Source: Adiantum capillus-veneris
Taxonomy: Eukaryota > Streptophyta > Polypodiopsida > Polypodiales > Pteridaceae
Direction of reading: 5' to 3'
Assembly (NCBI GenBank): GCA_014529385.2
Contig: CM043957.1
Span: forward strand, 83,867,381-83,931,380
Length of the DNA: 64,000 nucleotides
Part shown: in pieces, positions 56,598 to 64,000 of the stretch
Layout: each line of letters starts with the position of its first letter
Numbering within the stretch: the first letter of the stretch is position 1
Translations under genes and position numbers: made by a program
Notes under the pieces: generated by a model
The model's input: the letters and a program-made list of their open reading frames with translations, nothing else
Told to the model about the DNA's origin: nothing
Databases searched by the model: none

Positions 56598-57011
56598 GTA
56601 CCATATCTCTCTCATTCTTGTGCATTTAAGGGGTTGGATATGGAATGAGTATCATGAGCATTCAATACATTGCATCCCTTCTCGTAGCCTTTCATATGAT
56701 ATCATGTAATGCAAAAGCTGATGACTCTAGTAGTGTGTGGCACTTTTATTCTCAAACTTGTAGTGAGCATAATGTGCATAGTTGATGCGACTCTTTTCCA
56801 TTGCCCTAGTGTCTTGTCTCAGATCAAGAAGTGGGAGCCAAGCCGAATAATTGAAATAGTATATATCATCGACAAGGGGATAGTTTCAAGCATATTAGAG
56901 AGAATATAGTTTATTTAGAACATGTTTTTGTAGTTGGGGACAATATTGGCGATGTAATGTATGACATTGGATTTTGTCAAAGCCAAAATACGTGTGTGTG
57001 TGTGTGTGTGT

Positions 57012-57082
<71 letters not shown>

Positions 57083-57161
57083 GGGGGGGGGGGGGGATAT
57101 GGAGTGGGAGACCAAAGAGAGAGAAGGTAGTGGGCAAGGGACAAATAAATATGGTGTGGAA

Positions 57162-57213
<52 letters not shown>

Positions 57214-57245
57214 CAAGGAGGGGGTTGAAAAGATCGAGGGGGGGG

Positions 57246-57290
<45 letters not shown>
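55677..57290. repeat. Dense microsatellite cluster
   Basis: Alternating (AC)n, (GT)n, (CT)n and (AG)n tracts. Examples: (GT)n 56075-56101, (CT)n 56170-56207 and 56273-56303, (AC)n 56304-56340, (CT)n 56428-56470 and 56554-56593, (GT)n 56993-57012, (AG)n 57014-57071, then 25 guanines (57072-57096). The long Ser-Leu or Arg-Glu frames here are artefacts. A short unique stretch at 56600-56985 shows no gene. Confidence 0.9.
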
Positions 57291-57299
<9 letters not shown>

Positions 57300-57356
57300 T
57301 TTAAACGAATCAAAATACATCACGATTTTTTTTTACAAACTCTATGTAGAGAGCGT

Positions 57357-57447
<91 letters not shown>

Positions 57448-57497
57448 AAACATATCAAAATATACTAAAACTTGTTTTTCAAACAGTGTGTAGAGGG

Positions 57498-57560
<63 letters not shown>

Positions 57561-57629
57561 AAATATATAAAAATACATCAATACTTTTTTTACAAACTGT
57601 GTAGAGGGTGTGTGTGTGTGTGTGTGTGT

Positions 57630-57701
<72 letters not shown>

Positions 57702-57732
57702 TAAGTGTGTAAAGGGTGTGTGTGACCCCCCC

Positions 57733-57773
<41 letters not shown>

Positions 57774-57815
57774 CACACACACACCCTCTACATAGTTTGT
57801 AAAAAAAAGTAATTT
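57291..57815. repeat. Compound tandem repeat with an inverted last unit
   Basis: Three direct units, each with a unique core (ATCAAAATA...TTTTT..CAAACT/CAGTGTGTAGAGGG) followed by (TG)n then (AG)n. They start near 57291, 57443 and 57557. The stretch 57738-57815 is the same unit in reverse complement: (CT)n, (AC)n, CCCTCTACATAGTTTGTAAAA. Confidence 0.8.
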
Positions 57816-57826
57816 CAAATTTTTTT

Positions 57827-59243
57827 GTAAGCACTATTGGGGTTAAACAAGGATGTCCATTGTCACCAACTCTCTTTGGTCTATGCATCAATCAATTGGA
57901 ACAAATGGTACTTGACTTTATGTAAGAAGAAGGCGGTCACTTTTTACAATGCAGTAATCATGCTTTTGTTGTATGCGGATGATGTAGTGCTTCTAACACA
58001 CACTTTAGAAGATGCACAAAACCTTATGGTTGTCCTAGAACTTTTTCTTGCATAGTGGGCTAATTGTGAATGAATCCAAAACAAAGGTTATGCTTGTGAG
58101 AACCAACCATAAGGAGAACCCATGCATTGTGTACAACAATGAGACACTTGAAGTTGTTGAGAGCTTTAAGTACCTTGGCCTTGAGGTTCCGTCCAATCAT
58201 AAGTGGCATGAATGTGTTATGTGTCATTTGGAAGCGGGAAAGAGAGCATATTATGCATTTGAGAACATGTGTAATGCTGGAAATATCAAGTGTTGGGTTC
58301 TCAAGAAGTACCTTTTTGATGCATTGGTGAGACCGGTTCTTCTTTATGGAGTTGAAGTGTGGGACAAGAGCATCTCAAAGTCTACTTGGAAAGAGTTTGA
58401 GAATGTCCAAAAGCGTTTTCTTACAAAGTTTCTTCACGTTAAGACACAAACACCATATATTCTCCTACTTCTTGAGTCGGGATCTCTTCCAATTGAGGTT
58501 ATGGGCATAGAAAGGGTTGTGGAGTACATGATAAAGATGAGTCAAAACCCCTCACATCGACCTCCTACAATTGCATGGGAAGCAAGAAAAAAAGTTCAAA
58601 AGATGCATAAAAGCAAGATCTTGAGCACGAGATGGATGCAAGACATAAAGAAGTGGTTTGGGAGATGGGATGCATTACACTTGCTACATGATGCTTCAAT
58701 TGACTCCAAAGTGAATGAATCTTTTCTACAACACCAATGTATTACGGCTTCAAAGAAATCCGGTGGGTCATGCTTCATACATTACACCACCTATATTGCC
58801 CCCAACTACAAAACCATGTTCTTCGCTAAAAGAGGAAACCGTACTCACACTTACATGCTTGAGCCTATCCCCTTGTCATTGATACGCACTATCGTAGCCA
58901 TTCGGATCAACTCCGATTCCCTTTGATGCGAGACAGGGCTTTGGGGCAATGGAGAAAAGTCAAATTGATTGTGCACATTATGCTCACTACAAGTTCGAGA
59001 GTCTGAGTACCACACACTACTAGAGTGCTCAACTTTTTGGTCACATCCGAACTTGCTTCTCTCACATTTTCAGTCATGACTTAGACCTACACAATTTCCT
59101 CTCCCAGCCACAGTGTGGGCTCTCCATTGTGACTCTCATCACCACAATTTTGGAGCATCGAGAGTCACTCATCATCCATACACATACTACAGCACCTGTA
59201 ACTTTGTTCCCATAGGTCATGTTTGACCTTCGAGGATGATAAT

Positions 59244-59250
<7 letters not shown>
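57827..59250 (+). pseudogene. Non-LTR retrotransposon (LINE), 5'-truncated RT
   Basis: STIGVKQGCPLSPTLFGLCI (57827-57890) is RT motif 4. After a stop and frameshift comes the active site YADDVVLL (57975-57998). The frame at 58048-58926 follows: HSGLIVNESKTKVMLV, VESFKYLGLEV and LLYGVEVWDKS (RT motifs 6-7 and thumb). After 58926 a C-terminal zinc motif is readable in another frame, CTLCSLQVRESEYHTLLEC. The element ends near AATAAAATCTCTCT. The 5' part is missing, as is typical for LINEs. Motifs differ from the L1 relic at 36.5-38.1 kb, so a different clade. Confidence 0.85.
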
Positions 59251-59289
<39 letters not shown>

Positions 59290-59453
59290 GTCCCCTCCCA
59301 CCCCATATCCCCCCCCCCCCGCTCTCCCTTCACTAAATTTCCCCATTAGCAATATCACAAGTGGGGAAGTGGAAAATAGACACATGTATATATATACATA
59401 CATACATACACATACAAACACACACACATCTTTATGTATATATATACAAATAT

Positions 59454-59496
<43 letters not shown>

Positions 59497-59579
59497 CAAA
59501 TATACAGACATACATACATATACATATATATGTCTGTCTGTGTGTTTGCGAGTGTGTGTGTGTGTACATATATATCCCC

Positions 59580-59634
<55 letters not shown>

Positions 59635-60150
59635 TCTGTCTTTATGTCCATGGTTGGAGAAAAAATGAAATGAAATGAAATGTTATATTAACGTCTTCAA
59701 AAGGCCAGAATGACCTATGAGACCAAACTGATACAAAGTGGTGAATCTGTTACAATGTCTGGGTACCTTAGTACTAAAGTACTAGGTGTGAAAAGTGTGA
59801 AAGTGAATGTGAAAAACTAAATACAAGGTATTAAATAAACTTCTTAGGAGCATTCTGGGTGTCTGGCTAGAATGCTTCTAATCCTTTGTTGTAGTCTCCT
59901 CCGGTGAAGTGTGCTTTTGCCTCTTGGTCGTGGTCGTCTCGATTTCCTAAGCTCAATCGCTCTGTCAATTAGGGTGCCTTTGGTATGAATGTGGGTACTC
60001 CTTTGTGTTGGCTGCTGGCCTCTTGCTTCCCCTTCCACTCCTGCTTCTCTCGATCCGAAGAAATCTGTGATCTATCTCTGAGGCTGTAGTGCTCTTTGTC
60101 TTCTCATTAGATTATCCCCATGCCGATGTAGTTTAAGTATCTAAGGAGGT
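59251..60150. other. Microsatellites and unassigned sequence
   Basis: (CT)n 59251-59286, poly-C near 59311-59320, (TA)/(CA) tracts 59386-59490, 15 cytosines at 59576-59590, (CT)n 59591-59632, and a short GAAAT repeat at 59666-59681. No gene recognised to 60150. Confidence 0.7.
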
Positions 60151-60281
60151 CAACAATAGTGTGGCCAAGGAGGTGGAGGAGGAGGAGCAGGCGAAGGAGA
60201 AGAACTAGTAGAGAAGAGCATGTAATGGGCATAGGATATGGTAGTGAGATCAAGGGAGTGAGTGAAATCAAGGGTGGATAC

Positions 60282-60337
<56 letters not shown>

Positions 60338-62439
60338 AGAAGAAGAAGAAGAAGTTAGTGAGAAAGAGGTGTAAAGGCACGGAGAGGAAGTGAGAGATTG
60401 GAGAACAGAGGATAGGGAGGATGAGAGGGGATAGGTGGAGGTGGTGGAAGAGGAGAGGGTGGCTCAAGTAACCAAAAAGGGTGGCAGTAATGGTGGACAA
60501 GGGATTGGTGGAGGAGGAGAGGGTGGAGGAGAAAGCTGGTGGCTTTGGTGGCCAATGAGGGCAGCAATGGTGGTGCATTGGTGGGCCCCCTTCCCAAACA
60601 AAAAAGCTCGCTCCATATCCTTACTCCAGCACTGAAAATAGATGCTCATCCTTGGATGTGTGTGGTTGTGTGATCCACACACACACACACACAGAGCTCA
60701 ATAGGGAACTGAAAATTGAGCCATTTTTTCCTCTAAGGACACGTTCACACACAAATTTCTCAAACCCAGAGCGAGAGCAAGACAAAAAAAAGATCTTACA
60801 CGAGAAACCATCGTCGGTCTTTTCCTAGTGCTACAGAGAGAAATAGAGAGAGCTAGGAGCTCTCTTGGTCGAGAAATGAAAAGGGACATAGAGCGACATC
60901 AGCTTGCCGTATCAGCGGCTCAACATTGACTCCACTTTTTGGCATATCCGGAGCAGATTGGCTCCAAAGATGGGCTTCTTTGACATCAATTCTCAGGCTC
61001 AACGTCAACTCGGCGATTCGGCGGCTATAGCTTTGGCTAGCAACTTTCATTCGACGACGGAAGATGATATCAACATTTTTCTCGGTTTTGACTTGGTGAG
61101 AGCGTGTGAAAGTGATTTGGGACTCTTCTAGCATACGCCATCGTCTTTTCTCCCATGCTCATTCCAAATCAATTTTGCTTCAAATATCTATCCCCCGACA
61201 TCGTCGGATTCCTGACTTCGACTTATCTGGAGACAATCGAGCGAGAGCGACATCGACTCTCCTCTAGACTCCATCTGGAGCGACTCGGCTCTGCAGTGTC
61301 TCCTCGATGATCCCCTGCGTGTTTTGGCTTCAACAACACTCCATTTTCTTGGTGCGGCCACACACACTGACACATACAACTCCGACAAACCATTCCAAAA
61401 TGAGAGCTCCACCTTGGATGGCCTTTACAACCACTAGCGGCTGGTTGTGCTGTGTGTCTGGTTTTTGGTTGACGTCATTTCGGATGAGGTAGTGTGCATC
61501 AGATTCCAGGCATTCTTCTCATAGTTTGTGCATTATTTCGAGTGCAGATTATATGGCACACTTGGTAGTGCTCATGTATGACTGTGTGGATTGTTTCAAA
61601 GAGTGTTCTTAGCATGGTTTTGCTATGTATGCATTTGCATACATAGCTCGCAGGTAGTAGATTCACAAGTTTACATGTGTTTTTGGATAGGTATAGATCC
61701 CTAGAGCCGCTCATTTGGGAGTGACCTGTTTTGTTAGGGTCTTGGCGGTTTATGTAAACCATTTGTGGATCTGTTTACTGAGACAATGAGTGTCTGTTCA
61801 TGTTTATGATGCAGTTTTGGTGATATTTTTTGAGTTTATACTTAATTTTTAGGGAAAAATCTACCAAATTTTTTCTAGCTTCTAGCCATGCTTTGGGAGT
61901 ATTTGCACTTTACTCTCTGATGGTTTACTGGTCGAGCGTGACTTCCACTTTGATTGTGATCAAGTTCAAACTCTCACTTGGACAGGTTATGTCTATTGGA
62001 TATGCTCATGTGGCTATGGATTATAGGCAGTCATCACAGGTTTTATAGGTTTTTGCAAATCCTACCAAGCAATTTTCTTGTGGGATGCAGATCTTTGCAT
62101 GCAGTTTTTTTGTGGGATGCATTTAAGCATATTTACTCACTACTTGTGTATATGGTTATGCGCTTTATGCCGGTTGAGTTGTTTGCCCCAGAATATGTGC
62201 CTATAGATAGCAAATTGTGGAGTTGCTTTATGCATATGTGAGCATCAATTTTGATGCGATTGATCATGGTTTTCATGATTGTGTAGTGGTCGAGTGATCT
62301 CCCACTTTTTTACCAACTTGGAAGAGTTTATGGTCGAGATTTTTCTTGAGTTTTTTGCTTAGTTTACAAGGGAGACTTTGTCAGATTTCTCCTAGGATTT
62401 CTTACCATAGTTTCTTGACATCCATATAGCAAATATGTG
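60151..62439. other. Unassigned; right part may be leader of the Gag-Pro relic
   Basis: (GA)n 60286-60334 followed by GAA repeats, and (AC)n near 60677-60692. From about 61500 the sequence is T-rich, like the leader of the Gag-Pro element. No 5' LTR or primer site could be identified. Open frames at 60904-61131 and 61134-60853 have no support. Confidence 0.4.
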
Positions 62440-63814
62440 AAACAATTCAGAGTCGACAATGATGACTTGTGAGAGACAGTGGTCTCATCACTTGTCGATC
62501 TATGAAATGTTGGCATTGTGGTCACACATGGCACATGAGGCACTACTGTTTCAAGCGTATGAGGCAGCGATGGACATCTATGCATGATGCAGATGAGGTT
62601 TTGACACATGCTAGAGAAGTGGCTTCATATGCCAGTGAGGGTGTTGTCACGTTTGCCTTTAGCGTTCCTCTTGCTTACATGTCTTCAAGAGGTGGCACTT
62701 CTCCTCATTGGTTGGTAGATGAGGATGCAGTTTTCCACATCACACCACATCGTGAGTGGTTCAACACATTCCCTAGTGGGAGCTTCGGTTGTGTGTACTT
62801 GGCCGATGGTTCACCGTTTGACATTGCAGGTGCAGGAGATGTTTGCTTGTCATTGCCTAGTGGTGCATCCTATATGCTATGACATGTGTGCTATGTTCCT
62901 CAACTAAAACAAAGCTTGATTTTAGTAGTGAGACAATTAGCAGATTGTGGGTGTCAGACACTTTTTAGAGAGAAATCTTTCTAAATGCATCGTGGATCAC
63001 TAATGGCTTCCAAGGAGCCTGTAGTGGCTTGGTATATCCTATGAATGTATTTGAGGTAACAGATAACATAGTTTCAGTTTTGTTGCTGGCATGTGTTGAG
63101 CAAGAGATGAGACGTGTCTCCTTTGCAAGTGAGCTCCAGTATTCTCAGGAGACATAGCATTTGGTTGTGCAGGACGTGCTAGTAGACTCTGTAGGAAGAG
63201 AGGTAGAGCAGTAATGCTCTAGTGAGAATAGGTGTTATCAGAGTCTGTGCAGACAGAGGTAGAGCGGGCCTGCTACCTAGAGACACATGCAAAGATGACC
63301 TACATGGAGTTCTTTGATATGCTCATGCTAAAAACTGATGAGTTGATGCCAAGACACATGATTTCATCTATGGGTTTTAGGGACATAACAATCTCAGAGT
63401 CAGCCATGACACATCCATATGCAATGAGTGGTCCTGATGATGCAAGGCATATCGATACTGCAGGGGAGGCTAAGATAGCTAGGTTGTGCATATTTTATCA
63501 GTGTCTGAGCGTCTCGTGTACAATCTTCTAGTGCCCAGACCCAACCTAGCATCTACAATGGGAGCATTTCCAACAGGGATTGTCAACCATACGGTGATTG
63601 ACACTAGCATGAAGCATTGTGGAGATTTGTAGACCATACATAATTGTCTCATGGGATTTGCATGCATGCTCTAGTCTGGATACGTTGCTCGCCTATTACT
63701 AGAGCCGATAATCGAAGCGAGCCAGTGGGCATAGGTTGAGAGAGTCTCTCACATATCTTCTTGTACATACTAGTAGAAATCACTTATTGGTACATTTGTC
63801 TTTAAGTGAAAGGT
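62440..63814 (+). pseudogene. Second Gag-Pro family member, decayed
   Basis: Zinc knuckle KCWHCGHTWHMRHYC (near 62508-62552). The protease-like segment has WLVDEDAVFHITPHREWF near 62714-62765, where DEDA occupies the DSGA position, followed by LSLPSGASYML. After a TGA comes HVCYVPQLKQSLILV and RQLADCGCQTLFREKSF. The Ser/Glu/Gln-rich part is visible at 63232-63500 (SESVQTEVERACYLE). The 3' region shares GCCAGTGGGCAT.GGTTGAGAG with the element at 46691-50085. No integrase or RT lies between the protease-like region and the PPT. Confidence 0.8.
63804..63814 (+). other. Polypurine tract of the second Gag-Pro member
   Basis: AAGTGAAAGGT, two bases different from the PPT of the other two copia elements, directly before TGTTGGG. 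Confidence 0.85.
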
Positions 63815-64000
63815 TGTTGGGATAAAAGCGTTGTGCCATTTTTTGAGGCCACAAGTCCGCTGTTTGGTTGCCCATGACCATACCTTTGCCTTACTCATGT
63901 ATATACATAATGAATAAGGGACTCCTCATTTTTGAGGTTTGCTCCATCCGCATAGCACGTTGTCTCCTCTTCCATGTCCCACATCGCACCGTGCACACAC
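63815..64000 (+). repeat. 3' LTR of the second Gag-Pro member, cut by window end
   Basis: TGTTGGGATAAAAGCGTTGTGCC, then CATGTATATACATAATGAATAAGGGACTCCTC. It matches the fragment at 39313. Its end lies outside the window. Confidence 0.8.

Noticed and set aside
60853-61134. Overlapping open frames on both strands near 61 kb
   Set aside because: Short, no motif, no start context; a weak GTATCAG word near 60911 is not enough to call a primer site.
39313-64000. One giant element with 5' LTR at 39313 and 3' LTR at 63815
   Set aside because: No primer site after 39313, and the interval is filled by unrelated repeats and another complete element; separate insertions are simpler.
1-64000. CRISPR arrays, bacterial operons, tRNA or rRNA genes
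   Set aside because: None seen; short repeats here are dinucleotide tracts or retroelement minisatellites, and tRNA-like words are retroelement primer sites.

Overview
This window looks like nuclear DNA of a land plant with a large, repeat-rich genome. The evidence is indirect: plant-type Ty3/gypsy chromovirus and Ty1/copia retrotransposons using the initiator-methionine tRNA primer site, two kinds of LINE relic, hAT-like MITEs, and very many (AG/CT)n and (AC/GT)n tracts. The LINE at 57.8-59.2 kb and the microsatellite density make me lean to a non-flowering lineage such as a fern, but that is a guess. No complete, recognisable host gene, rRNA or tRNA is visible.

Layout: (1) 1-7953, an almost complete minus-strand chromovirus with two LTRs, gag, pol and a C-terminal chromodomain, broken by stops and frameshifts. 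(2) 7984-20010, a scrambled cluster of older gypsy pieces: gag and pol relics on both strands and at least five pieces of one roughly 1-kb LTR family in both orientations. The two copies that cover pol both lack reverse transcriptase (RT). A hAT-like MITE sits in one of them. (3) 20458-26567, a full-length plus-strand copia element with both LTRs, PBS, PPT and near-matching target duplications, decayed by frameshifts and cut in its RNase H by a second hAT-like MITE. (4) 26573-32465, mostly unexplained sequence with a long hairpin and one possible pseudogene. (5) 32466-34767, a gag-only copia element (TR-GAG type) with two zinc knuckles. (6) 34768-38150, LINE fragments. (7) 40299-55700, a tandem arrangement of gene-like units: a roughly 2.8-kb block occurs twice, and two promoter/short-first-exon cassettes occur in matching positions. 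A young copia-derived element with intact LTRs, perfect target duplication and one intact 566-codon Gag-protease-like ORF sits inside one of these introns (46691-50085). (8) 55.7-59.6 kb, an extreme microsatellite cluster interrupted by a 5'-truncated LINE. (9) 62.4-64.0 kb, a decayed second member of the Gag-protease-only family, with its 3' LTR cut by the window end.

How the parts may work together: three independent LTR groups here lack RT (gypsy relics, TR-GAG, Gag-Pro). The Gag-Pro element shares an identical 23-bp PPT/LTR junction, and a primer site differing at one base, with the complete copia element nearby. This is the pattern expected if non-autonomous elements keep only the cis signals and capsid functions and borrow enzymes from relatives. 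I regard the Gag-Pro family as the most interesting system in the window. All coordinates were read by eye; similarities were not computed.
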